A stretch of DNA of 32,342 bases from Tannerella sp. (lineage in GTDB: Bacteria; Bacteroidota; Bacteroidia; Bacteroidales; Tannerellaceae): positions 1 to 32,342 of the forward strand of contig JAISWC010000177.1 in NCBI GenBank assembly GCA_031271245.1, given 5' to 3'. Shown here piece by piece: positions 15,758 through 23,990 of the stretch (position 1 is the first letter of the stretch; each line of letters starts with the position of its first letter). Below the pieces are notes generated by a model. That model made no database searches. It saw only the letters and a list, made by a program, of their open reading frames with translations, and was not told the origin of the DNA. The translations under genes and the position numbers were made by a program.

Positions 15758-17362
15758 ATGAAAAAGATAAAACTATTCGCAGGAAGAAAATCCGGGAGTT
15801 TCACCGGTTGCATACTGGCTGCATGTCTGCTGTTATGCACCTCGTGTACGGGCGATTTCGATGACATCAATACGAACCGCGACGCGCCGACCACCGCCAC
15901 CGCTTCGACGCTGGCTACCTCCATGCTGGGCAATATCATGAGATATAATCTGTCGGATCTGCACAGCGTGACGCGCTTCTTTATGGAGGATTATTTCCTG
16001 GTCAAAATGGCGGTTTACAGCGGAGAGCAGTGCGGCGTACAGTACAACAAGTTCGACGACAACTATTTCATGTACAATTTCGGCAAACGAAGCGATTACG
16101 TCGATCTGGGGTTCAGTAGCCTGCGCAACGCCGACAAAATGGTGGCGCTGACCACCGATCAGACGTATGACACCTACAAGGGCTTCGCCCTGTTCCTGAA
16201 GGCGTATCAGCTGTACTACATCACCTGTTTCTACGGCGACATCCCGTACGGCGAAGCCATCCAGGGCGAAACGCTCACGCTCACGCCCAAGTACGATACG
16301 CAGCGTGACGTGATGGCGCAGATTCTGGACGATCTCGACCTGGCCTACGGGCATTTCTCCAGGGCGACGGCGCCCCTGAGCGGCGATTTCGTCTTCGACG
16401 GGAACCTGGAGAATTGGAAGAAAGTAGTCAACTCCTTTGAACTGAACGTGCTGATCACGCTCTCGAAAAAAGAGTCCGAAGCCGGACTGCGCGTAAAGGA
16501 ACGCTTTGCAGAGATTGTCGCTTCGCGGCCCCTGTTTGCCTCCAATGCCGACAACCTCGCCCTGACGTTCATCGATCAGGGTGGAATGTACCATGCCTTG
16601 AACGAGGCACGGGGGAATCTCTATTATTTCATGTGGCTGTCCGACTACTTCGTTTCGATGCTGAAGCGATACGAAGACTGTCGCCTGTTCAGTTTCGCCA
16701 AGCCGGCCCAGCCGCTGCTCGACGAAGGCCTGACGGGCGATTCGTTCGACGCGTATACCGGCATCGACCATACCCTGCCGTTTAATGAAACGCAAACCCT
16801 TGCCGACGAAAAGCGGGGCAGTCAGCTCAACGACCGGTACATCTTCTACCGGGTCGGGGAGCCTCTTGCCAAGCTGGGCTATGCACAGATGAACTTCGTG
16901 CTGGCCGAAGGCGCCCTGCGCGGCTGGATCGGCGGCTCGGCTTCCGATTACTACAAAAAGGGAATCGAAGCCGGCCTGACATTCACCATGCAGCATACGC
17001 CGAGCCAGTACAGCAATGGCCGTCCGATTACGGCGGACTATATCCGCGAGCATCTGGAAAAGCCTGCCCTGCAACTGACCGGTTCGTTCGAGGCGGATCT
17101 GGAGAAAATCATCGAGCAGAAATACATCGCTTCTTTCCTCCAGTACCAGCGCGACACGTATCTGGATTACCGGCGCACGGGGTATCCCCGCCTGCCCATC
17201 AATCCGTCCACCTCGCTTAACCTGGTACCCGACCGTATGCAGATGCGCTTGAAGTATCCGGCCAACGAACTGTCGTACAACCGTGCCAACCTGGAAGAGG
17301 CTGTTCAGCGGCAGTTCAGCGGATTCGACGATGAGAACCAGATCATGTGGCTCCTGAAATAG
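15758..17362 (+). CDS. SusD/RagB-like surface lipoprotein (SusD_2 type)
   Basis: This 534-residue protein carries a lipoprotein signal peptide with Cys30 (LLLCTSC) followed by GDFDDINTN, typical of the SusD subgroup that pairs with STN-SusC proteins. The fold is alpha-helical with TPR-like segments; the region YKGFALFLKAYQLYYITCFYGDIPYGEA is characteristic, as is the C-terminal YLDYRRTGYPRLP. It sits on the outside of the outer membrane as the substrate-binding lid of the SusC barrel. It lies 22 bp after the SusC gene and 26 bp before the phosphoesterase gene, so these form one transcription unit. The ligand cannot be inferred from the sequence. Confidence 0.95.
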   Translation: MKKIKLFAGRKSGSFTGCILAACLLLCTSCTGDFDDINTNRDAPTTATASTLATSMLGNIMRYNLSDLHSVTRFFMEDYFLVKMAVYSGEQCGVQYNKFDDNYFMYNFGKRSDYVDLGFSSLRNADKMVALTTDQTYDTYKGFALFLKAYQLYYITCFYGDIPYGEAIQGETLTLTPKYDTQRDVMAQILDDLDLAYGHFSRATAPLSGDFVFDGNLENWKKVVNSFELNVLITLSKKESEAGLRVKERFAEIVASRPLFASNADNLALTFIDQGGMYHALNEARGNLYYFMWLSDYFVSMLKRYEDCRLFSFAKPAQPLLDEGLTGDSFDAYTGIDHTLPFNETQTLADEKRGSQLNDRYIFYRVGEPLAKLGYAQMNFVLAEGALRGWIGGSASDYYKKGIEAGLTFTMQHTPSQYSNGRPITADYIREHLEKPALQLTGSFEADLEKIIEQKYIASFLQYQRDTYLDYRRTGYPRLPINPSTSLNLVPDRMQMRLKYPANELSYNRANLEEAVQRQFSGFDDENQIMWLLK

Positions 17363-17388
17363 TGTAGGGGAAATAATGCTTTCATCTT

Positions 17389-18402
17389 ATGAAGATAAAA
17401 ATAATAGCCGCATTTCTATTCAGCATGGTCGTCAGTACGTTTGTGACGGCGCAGCCGGCGAAGCCGGAACTGAAGTTCGGGAAAAATGGACGGTTCAAGA
17501 TCATGCAGGTGACCGATACCCATTACAATGCACTGGAAAATGCCGGAAGTACGCAGGAGTTTCTCCGCGAGGCCATCCGACTGGTGCAGCCCGACCTGAT
17601 CATGCTTACCGGCGACATCGTCGTCTCGGAGAATACCCGCCGGGGATGGCAGGAGATAGCCGGTCTGCTGACCGGGTTCAGGATTCCCTGGGCGGTGGTA
17701 TTGGGCAACCACGATTCCGAATACGAACTGACCAACAAACAGATCATCGAGCTGTTGTCGGAGTATCCGGACAACCTGACGGAAAACGGACCGGAGGATA
17801 TCACCGGGAACGGGAACTATGTTCTGCCCGTCATTTCGTCTACGCATCCGGACAGGACGGCCGCCTCGCTGTACTGTTTCGACACCCGAAAACAGCACGA
17901 ATGGATTGACTACACCCAAATGGACTGGTACCGTCAGCAAAGCCGTCGCCTCGCCGGACAGAACGGGGGAAAGCCGCTGCCTGCACTGGCGTTTTACCAC
18001 GTGCCGGTTCCCGAATACAACGAGGTGATCGGCAAACCCACTACGGTAGGTTTACAACAGGAGACGGTCTGCTGTCCGACGTCCAATTCGGGTTCTTTCG
18101 TCGCCATGTACGAGTGTGGGGACGTGATGGGCATTTTTGTCGGTCACGACCACGACAACAATTACATCGGCTGTCTGCACGGCATCTGCCTGGCCTACGG
18201 CTTCAAGTCGGGGCGGCAGAGCTACGGCAAGATCGGACGCGGTGTACGGGTGATCGAACTTTGCGAAGGTGAACGGAAATTCAATACCCATCTGCTGCAT
18301 CTCTACGACTGCAACAGGGACGAGGGTACGTGGACGCCGGTACGGCCGGCAGCCACCCTGTTTCCGGTCACCTTTCCCGATTCGTTCGCCGAAAAGAAAT
18401 GA
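17389..18402 (+). CDS. Secreted calcineurin-like metallophosphoesterase
   Basis: This 337-residue protein has a signal peptide (about 1-21, VTAQ) and all metal-binding motifs of the calcineurin-like superfamily: D43-x-H45 (VTDTHYN), GD at 75-76 (LTGDIV), GNHD at 106-109, H204 (YHVP) and GHDH at 252-255. It therefore should be an active two-metal phosphatase or phosphodiesterase, similar to the purple-acid-phosphatase-like proteins of yeast (Dcr2/Siw14-neighbour type) and plants. It is the only catalytic gene in the SusC/SusD locus, suggesting that the imported ligand carries phosphate. Substrate candidates (phosphorylated glycans, inositol phosphates, nucleotides) cannot be separated by sequence alone. 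No lipobox was seen, so it may be periplasmic. Confidence 0.92.
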   Translation: MKIKIIAAFLFSMVVSTFVTAQPAKPELKFGKNGRFKIMQVTDTHYNALENAGSTQEFLREAIRLVQPDLIMLTGDIVVSENTRRGWQEIAGLLTGFRIPWAVVLGNHDSEYELTNKQIIELLSEYPDNLTENGPEDITGNGNYVLPVISSTHPDRTAASLYCFDTRKQHEWIDYTQMDWYRQQSRRLAGQNGGKPLPALAFYHVPVPEYNEVIGKPTTVGLQQETVCCPTSNSGSFVAMYECGDVMGIFVGHDHDNNYIGCLHGICLAYGFKSGRQSYGKIGRGVRVIELCEGERKFNTHLLHLYDCNRDEGTWTPVRPAATLFPVTFPDSFAEKK

Positions 18403-18452
18403 TTTCTAATAAATAATTGAATGCAGTTTTTTGAATCTAAAATAGTTGATAT

Positions 18453-19712
18453 ATGATAAAAAGAGTTTTTATATTGTGTGTGCTTGCCGTTGGCTTGCTG
18501 ATGCAAAGCTGCGAAGACAAAACGTTGACGGACCTGTCCGTCAAATATGAAAGTCTGATGCTGCCGGTGGGCGAAAGCGCGCGGATTAAAGTGACGTTTA
18601 CGCCGGAAGATGCCGACAATGTACTGCTGGTATGGTCGTCGAGCAACGAAAGCGTAGCTACCGTGAAAGACGGAGTGGTGAGCTTCGTCGGCGTCGGGAC
18701 GGCCGTCATCACCGTGAGCTGTGGAAATATCTCCAAAACAATCCATGTGGAAGGCGCCATCCGTTCGCTGAGCGTGGCCGTTCCGGAGGGGACGGAAATC
18801 CACGTGGGCGCCGAGTTTACGCTCACGACCACTCCCGATCCTGTCGATGCGCAGGTATCGGTGGTCTGGAGTTCGGACAATGAAGCGGTGGCTACCGTCA
18901 GTTCCACCGGCGAAGTGACGGTGGTGGGCAACGGTACGGCCAACATCACGGCAACCGCAGGCCCTGTGGTCGTCACTTATCCCGTCGTCTGCGAAAATCT
19001 GCTCGAATCGGCCATAGGCTACTGGGAATTCGACGATCCATCCTCCATCGGCAAGCCCATCAAAGGCAAACCGCTGGTGCCGCAAGGCGAAGGCATCAAG
19101 TGGGTAGAAGGTCCCTCGGCCGACAACCTGGCCATTGAAGTGCCTATGCACGAGTATATCATCGCCGACCTGACGAATGCCAAACCCAACGGCGGTCCCG
19201 AAAGCGAAACGCCGCAGACCGACCGGGCATACCAGTGGTCGATGATGATGGATTTCCGCCTCCCGACTGTAGGGGGTTACTATTACACCCAGCACGGAGG
19301 CGTCAACATGGGCGACGGCGACTTCTTTGTCCGTTACAGGTCCGACCAGATCGACGCAGGGAAAGGCAGCTACATTCCCATTATCGCCGGGAATCCGGCC
19401 GAACCCTACACGCCCTGGATTCGCATGGTGATCACATGCAACAACGCCGTATTCCGGATGTATTGCAACGGCGTGGAAGTGGCGAAAGAGGGCGGCGGTT
19501 ATCCCCTGGTACAGGATCTCGACGCACGTTACAGTCTTCCGGTCCGCAGTCTGCTGTATATCTTTGGCGAACCCAACGGCACCACCGCCGACGGCAAACC
19601 GAACTTTGCCGCCAGCGACGACGACAAACCGTTCCCCTGCGCCGCCATTGCCTTCTGGGACAAGACGCTGAGCGCCGGTCAGGTACAAGCCCTGGGAGGC
19701 ATTGCACACTGA
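18453..19712 (+). CDS. Big_2 and LamG-like domain lipoprotein
   Basis: This 419-residue lipoprotein has acylated Cys20 (LLMQSC), two bacterial Ig-like group 2 domains (about 27-93 and 97-173, each with the VWSSSNESVATV or VWSSDNEAVATV signature) and a C-terminal concanavalin/LamG-type beta-sandwich (about 183-419; AIGYWEFDDP, WIRMVITCNNAVFRMYCNGVEVA). It is probably a surface ligand-binding protein exported with SusD. Position-equivalent genes in polysaccharide utilisation loci encode surface glycan-binding proteins. It is the last gene of the unit and is followed 33 bp later by a strong intrinsic terminator. No catalytic residues were recognised. Confidence 0.9.
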   Translation: MIKRVFILCVLAVGLLMQSCEDKTLTDLSVKYESLMLPVGESARIKVTFTPEDADNVLLVWSSSNESVATVKDGVVSFVGVGTAVITVSCGNISKTIHVEGAIRSLSVAVPEGTEIHVGAEFTLTTTPDPVDAQVSVVWSSDNEAVATVSSTGEVTVVGNGTANITATAGPVVVTYPVVCENLLESAIGYWEFDDPSSIGKPIKGKPLVPQGEGIKWVEGPSADNLAIEVPMHEYIIADLTNAKPNGGPESETPQTDRAYQWSMMMDFRLPTVGGYYYTQHGGVNMGDGDFFVRYRSDQIDAGKGSYIPIIAGNPAEPYTPWIRMVITCNNAVFRMYCNGVEVAKEGGGYPLVQDLDARYSLPVRSLLYIFGEPNGTTADGKPNFAASDDDKPFPCAAIAFWDKTLSAGQVQALGGIAH

Positions 19713-19745
19713 TACCGGAACCGTAGCGTTTTGACATGTGAATAG

Positions 19746-19783
19746 TAGCGTGCAGATTATAGATGTCTGCACGCTATTTTTTT
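19746..19783 (+). terminator. Rho-independent terminator of the fecR-SusCD locus
   Basis: A perfect 11-bp stem, TAGCGTGCAGA (19746-19756) and TCTGCACGCTA (19766-19776), with a 9-nt loop, is followed directly by seven T residues (19777-19783). It lies 33 bp after the last gene of the locus. Confidence 0.95.
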
Positions 19784-19818
19784 ATCGGGTGTATCCAATA
19801 GAGTATGCCGGTATAAGC

Positions 19819-19866
19819 GTAAAAATCACATACCGTCACTTTGGAACAAAAACGGGTGATTTTTAC
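19819..19866. repeat. Inverted repeat between two convergent genes
   Basis: GTAAAAATCAC (19819-19829) and GTGATTTTTAC (19856-19866) are exact 11-bp reverse complements with a 26-nt loop. An alternative pairing uses ATACCGT (19830-19836) and ACGGTAT (19873-19879). It lies just past the stop of the minus-strand HAD/hotdog gene (19884) and may stabilise the 3' end of that transcript, though no clear U-tract follows on the minus strand. Confidence 0.6.
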
Positions 19867-19883
19867 CCCTGCACGGTATAACA

Positions 19884-21116
19884 TTACCGTTTTTTCATGA
19901 TGCTGTTCAGCACACGCACAGACGAGATAAGTTTATCGGTTGAGGTAAATATGTCTACATTCCAGACGTGCGAGGAACGTCCCCTGTGAATGGCCGTTGC
20001 GACTGCGCGGACGGTGTCGCCCTCATGCGCCGACGAAAGGTGATTGCCGCTGATTTGCATACCAACCATCATCTCGTCCGGCGCGCAGAGGATGAAGGAA
20101 CCCAGTCCGGCGACCGTCTCGGCCAGCGCCAGCGTCGCGCCGCCGTGCAGGATGCCGAAGGGCTGGCGTGTGCGGTGGTCGACGGGCATAGTCGCTTCGA
20201 CCCGCTCTTCCGAGGCATACGTATACTGGATGCCCAGATTCCCCATCAGCGCATGGCGGCCCTGAGCGTTCAACTGATCCAGGGGGACGGCGGAATGATG
20301 AATGGCAGACAGGATATGCTTCTCGACCGCGGTAGCCACGCCGTCGGATTCGTTGCTGTCCGTCACATAGTCGGCGCACGCCTTGACGGAGGCTTGCGCG
20401 TTGCCCATCGCCACTCCCAGACCGGCCATCTGTATCATGGTCACATCGCAAACGCCGTCGCCGATGGCGATGACGTCTTTCGCGTCAATGGACAGTTTCT
20501 CCATCAGCCAGCTTAGCGTATTGGCCTTGTCGATGTATTGCGGAACAATCTCCAGAAAATAGTTTTCCGACCGGAACACGTCCAGCGAACCGGCGAGCCG
20601 TCTTTTCCAGTGCGCCTCCAGACGGGTCAGCGCCGTTTCGTCCTCACTGACGAGCATACATTTGCAGGGCGAAAAGTCGATGGCGTCCGCAAAACCGGAA
20701 ACGCCTTTCACGCACATGCCGTTCAATTCCGCTTCCCTGCGGATGCGCCCGTTCTCCGGATGTGTCGTGAGAATCGTATCCCCGTGATAAGTAAAAATGG
20801 GAAACCCGTTTTGCCGCGCTTTCCGTTCCAGGTAGGGAAGCAACTCCGGGTCTATCCGTTTTTCGAACAGCAGCTGATCATCCGGCATTTGGATAATCTG
20901 TCCGCCATTGTAGGAAAGGATAAATCCGCCGTTTTTATCCATCGCCAGTTCTTTCACCAGCGCCCTCAGGCCGTATGTCGGCCGGCCGGACGCCAGCACA
21001 ATCCGTACACCCAAATGCTGTATCTTCAATAACGCCGTCTTCGTACGGGGCGTTATTTTCTTCGCTTCGTTAAGCAACGTGCCGTCCACGTCAAGTACCA
21101 ACAGTTTGCAGTTCAT
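19884..21116 (-). CDS. Cof-type HAD-IIB phosphatase fused to a hotdog (PaaI/MenI-type) thioesterase
   Basis: From the ATG at 21116 this is a 410-residue two-domain protein. The N-terminal HAD-IIB phosphatase (about 1-270) has motif I DVDGTLL with catalytic D9 and D11, motif II-like ASGRP and motif IV IGDGVCDVTM, where the usual Asn of GDGxND is Cys. The C-terminal hotdog domain (about 280-410) shows GILHGGATLALAETVAG, the active-site pattern of PaaI/YdiI thioesterases; YdiI/MenI hydrolyses DHNA-CoA in menaquinone synthesis. The open frame extends further upstream to 21356, but a perfect TATATTTG promoter word at 21136-21143 lies inside that extension and supports the start at 21116. The function of combining both domains is not known to me. 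Confidence 0.9.
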   Translation of the reverse strand: MNCKLLVLDVDGTLLNEAKKITPRTKTALLKIQHLGVRIVLASGRPTYGLRALVKELAMDKNGGFILSYNGGQIIQMPDDQLLFEKRIDPELLPYLERKARQNGFPIFTYHGDTILTTHPENGRIRREAELNGMCVKGVSGFADAIDFSPCKCMLVSEDETALTRLEAHWKRRLAGSLDVFRSENYFLEIVPQYIDKANTLSWLMEKLSIDAKDVIAIGDGVCDVTMIQMAGLGVAMGNAQASVKACADYVTDSNESDGVATAVEKHILSAIHHSAVPLDQLNAQGRHALMGNLGIQYTYASEERVEATMPVDHRTRQPFGILHGGATLALAETVAGLGSFILCAPDEMMVGMQISGNHLSSAHEGDTVRAVATAIHRGRSSHVWNVDIFTSTDKLISSVRVLNSIMKKR

Positions 21117-21135
21117 CTCTCTGGTTTTATGGCCA

Positions 21136-21143
21136 CAAATATA
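21136..21143 (-). promoter_or_regulatory. -7 promoter element for the HAD/hotdog gene
   Basis: Read on the minus strand this is TATATTTG, a full match to TAnnTTTG, 19 bp before the ATG at 21116. The -33 region is T-rich but not a clear TTTG. The leader would be very short (about 15 nt). Confidence 0.6.
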
Positions 21144-21280
21144 ATACTGTTTTGGCGATATGGAAAATTTTTGCAGCCTTTTGGGTGCATTTGACTGCGT
21201 CGAGGATGATTTCGTGTTCCGGATGAACCTGCGCCGTTCCACATCGACACGCCGTTGACCGGAGCGGACCATATCTCGCT

Positions 21281-23851
21281 TCAGAAAGAAAACTGCATCT
21301 TCATCCGCAGGCCGTAGTTGGGTGTATGCGGATGGTCGCGGTACGAAAGACGCCATACATAGTCGAGGCGCAGCACCTTGAAGATGTTATCCACGCCAAC
21401 GCTGGCTTCCATGTAGGGGCCTTCCGTCATCAGATAGCTGTTTGCGGGAAAGCGATACAGTCCCGCACCGTCTTTGTCCGGATTGTTTTTGTCGCTCAGA
21501 CCGCCGTACCAGCCCCGGAAGGCAAATACTTCACGCAGTTTCAGGTATTTGATGAGCGGGAGACGGTTAAACAACGCACCATTCATGAAATACGTAAGCT
21601 CCCACGACACATACCGGTCGTTGATAAATTCCATCGGGTCCATCAGGGTATACGATTCCGCTTCGATGCTGTAGGAAAGGTTGGCGTTCGGAATAACCAG
21701 CAGCGGATAGGGCACCCTGTCCCATACCGCGCCGGCCTGACCGTAAAGGTCGACGTATCCGAAGGGCGACATCCAGAAGCGCTTCCGGATGCCGAGGTCG
21801 GTACGGCTGTAGCGGTAGTCGGAGCCGAGCAGGCCTTTGGGCGAAAAGACGTGACTCAGGGTAAACACGGGTGCATCCAGCGTGACGGGATAGCGGTAGT
21901 TGCGCGACTGGTAAAACTTTTCATTCGACGCCCAACGCACTTTCCCTTCCAGCTGGGCGGAATGGTAATGACCGGCCGGAACGGCGCCGCCATCGGGCAG
22001 TATCTTTTCAAAAGGCACGTCCGGCGTCGCCCATTCCGTCACGTGACGCGCCGAAAGGCCGTATCCCCAGCCGTTGTAATGCTCGTGATAATAGCTCAGT
22101 TCGGCGGTACGCATATACGTAATCAGGTTGTTGCGCCGCCGTTTCAGCATCATGAAAAGGTTGTCGGGATTGGTGTAGAGATAATGCTGTCCGATCTGGT
22201 TGATGTCGTGCTTGAATTCCGCCCGCAGGTAGTGGAAAGGATATTCCTTGCGGAACGTCTTCTTGTCGTTGAAGGAATACTCCAGGATAAGGTCGCCCTT
22301 GAACCTCCGGTCTCCGGCGCCGTAGGCCAGGTAACCGTCCGCGAAAAGCCGGCGGCTGAGGTTGACCGTAGTTGTCCCGCCGAGGCGAAAGCGGGCGCCT
22401 TCCAGCGAATTGCCGCTGATGAACGTGTTCACCGGCCCGAACTCAAACTTGCTATCCGTTTCGGAAGTCTGGACGTATCCGTTAATCAGTGCACCGGCGA
22501 CTTTTTCCGTCCAGTAATAGGCCGGTACGGCACGCAGGCGCGCCATCATCTTGTCCACGGACGTCTCCCGTATTTCCTTTTCCCTGATCCGGTGATCGCG
22601 CCAGAAGGCTTCCGGCAGCTTGCGCGCTTCGCTTGCTTCCACGACCGACGCCCCTTCCTCAAAAACAGCCATGTCGCCGGGCGGATCAAAGGAATGGCGG
22701 TGATGGAGGCAAATCCGGCGGGCGTAAAAACCCTTGGACTTTTCGGTGATCCGGAACTCCACGATGATGTCGTTTTTGGTCATCAGCCGCGTCCGGCGGT
22801 CTTCGGTACGGTCGAAGCGCTGTTCTATCGTCATGTGACCTACGTAATTCAGGTTGATGGCCTTCGGCACGTTGAGGGCGATCTGCTTCACGAAATACGT
22901 CGAGTCCAGCGTGATATACAGATGTCCGGTAAACCCGAACGACTCCGAGTTGTAGGGCACAAAAGCCAGGTCTGCACACGGTTCGCCATCGATGTCCAGC
23001 GTGTCGAGCAGGTAGTATTTGTAGAAATACGGGGCAAACGACGCCAGCGGACTGACAAAGCGGTTCAGGAACAGCGGGATGTTATCCTGAAAAATATCGA
23101 CTTCCCGGAATACTTCTTCGATAAACTGCCGGGTACCGTCTTCGGGGAGAATGTCGATCAGGCCGTCGCGCCGGTGAGCCTGTATGACCTGCTTTTCCGA
23201 GCGCGGCGACTTCCGGCAGTACGTCTGTCCGATGATTTCCTCGTCGAAGACGGGCAGGATCGTTTTGCCGGTAATGGCCGACGTGTCGATATAATCAAAG
23301 ATGAAATCAAACTGTTTATAAATCCGCCTGCTCCGGGCTTTTTCCTCGTCGAAATCGTTGCGTGCCAGGATTTTCTGTTCATAGGTGCCGTAGCTGAAAT
23401 AGTCGTGGTTGCGCGGGTCGTTCAAGTTGCGCCGCGCGATGACCTCTTCGATAAAGTCCACCGCCGGATTGTTTTTCCGGGAATAGCGTTCTTTCCGTGG
23501 ACTCACCACCACATCAGCCAGTTGATAGACAACCGGCTGGAGATGTATCGTCAGCCGGTTTGCGCCCGCCTGCACGGGCTGCCGGTATTCCGCATAACCC
23601 ACCGCCGAAACCACCAGCAGTGCACTGTCCAAATGTGCCTTGAAGGAAAAATGGCCATCCCCGTCCGTAGCGGTTCCGAAAGTCGTACCTTTCAAGTAAA
23701 CCGATACACCGGGTATGGCCTCCTTTGTCAACGAATCCGTGACATATCCTTCCGCCAGGATCGTACGTTGCGCATAACTGTTTACGGAGCAACCGGCGAA
23801 CCATATAATCAGTAAAAACAATGCCTCTATCGGATGATTTCCTACTTTCAT
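21281..23851 (-). CDS. DUF5686 outer-membrane protein with carboxypeptidase-regulatory-like domain
   Basis: From the ATG at 23851 this is an 856-residue protein with a signal peptide (LFLLIIWFAGCSVNSYAQ), an N-terminal carboxypeptidase-regulatory-like Ig domain (about 30-115; EGYVTDSLTKEAIPGVSVYLKG) and the long DUF5686 region predicted to end in an outer-membrane beta-barrel (final residues LRMKMQFSF). The family is widespread in Bacteroidota and resembles TonB-linked proteins without a plug; its role is not established. The frame extends to 23911, but a -7-like word (GACTTTTG on the minus strand, 23889-23896) lies inside the extension and the signal peptide fits the start at 23851. The Ala-Gln cleavage site makes signal peptidase I more likely than lipidation at the Cys in FAGC. 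Confidence 0.88.
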   Translation of the reverse strand: MKVGNHPIEALFLLIIWFAGCSVNSYAQRTILAEGYVTDSLTKEAIPGVSVYLKGTTFGTATDGDGHFSFKAHLDSALLVVSAVGYAEYRQPVQAGANRLTIHLQPVVYQLADVVVSPRKERYSRKNNPAVDFIEEVIARRNLNDPRNHDYFSYGTYEQKILARNDFDEEKARSRRIYKQFDFIFDYIDTSAITGKTILPVFDEEIIGQTYCRKSPRSEKQVIQAHRRDGLIDILPEDGTRQFIEEVFREVDIFQDNIPLFLNRFVSPLASFAPYFYKYYLLDTLDIDGEPCADLAFVPYNSESFGFTGHLYITLDSTYFVKQIALNVPKAINLNYVGHMTIEQRFDRTEDRRTRLMTKNDIIVEFRITEKSKGFYARRICLHHRHSFDPPGDMAVFEEGASVVEASEARKLPEAFWRDHRIREKEIRETSVDKMMARLRAVPAYYWTEKVAGALINGYVQTSETDSKFEFGPVNTFISGNSLEGARFRLGGTTTVNLSRRLFADGYLAYGAGDRRFKGDLILEYSFNDKKTFRKEYPFHYLRAEFKHDINQIGQHYLYTNPDNLFMMLKRRRNNLITYMRTAELSYYHEHYNGWGYGLSARHVTEWATPDVPFEKILPDGGAVPAGHYHSAQLEGKVRWASNEKFYQSRNYRYPVTLDAPVFTLSHVFSPKGLLGSDYRYSRTDLGIRKRFWMSPFGYVDLYGQAGAVWDRVPYPLLVIPNANLSYSIEAESYTLMDPMEFINDRYVSWELTYFMNGALFNRLPLIKYLKLREVFAFRGWYGGLSDKNNPDKDGAGLYRFPANSYLMTEGPYMEASVGVDNIFKVLRLDYVWRLSYRDHPHTPNYGLRMKMQFSF

Positions 23852-23888
23852 TCCCTTGTCGTCAAACCCACCATGAATTAATCCGCTG

Positions 23889-23896
23889 CAAAAGTC
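23889..23896 (-). promoter_or_regulatory. Probable -7 element for the DUF5686 gene
   Basis: On the minus strand the word is GACTTTTG, seven of eight matches to TAnnTTTG, 38 bp before the preferred ATG at 23851. A start further upstream at 23911 would lie before this promoter. Confidence 0.4.
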
Positions 23897-23990
23897 GGAT
23901 TTATTTTTCACACAACAGTGGTATGTATCATGTTTAAATTAGTCGGAATGTCGCTTTTTATATGGAAAACGGGGCTTACCTGCTGCACAG

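Noticed and set aside
21326..23815. 829-residue plus-strand frame opposite the DUF5686 gene
   Set aside because: The minus-strand product has a signal peptide and family features; the plus-strand one has none.
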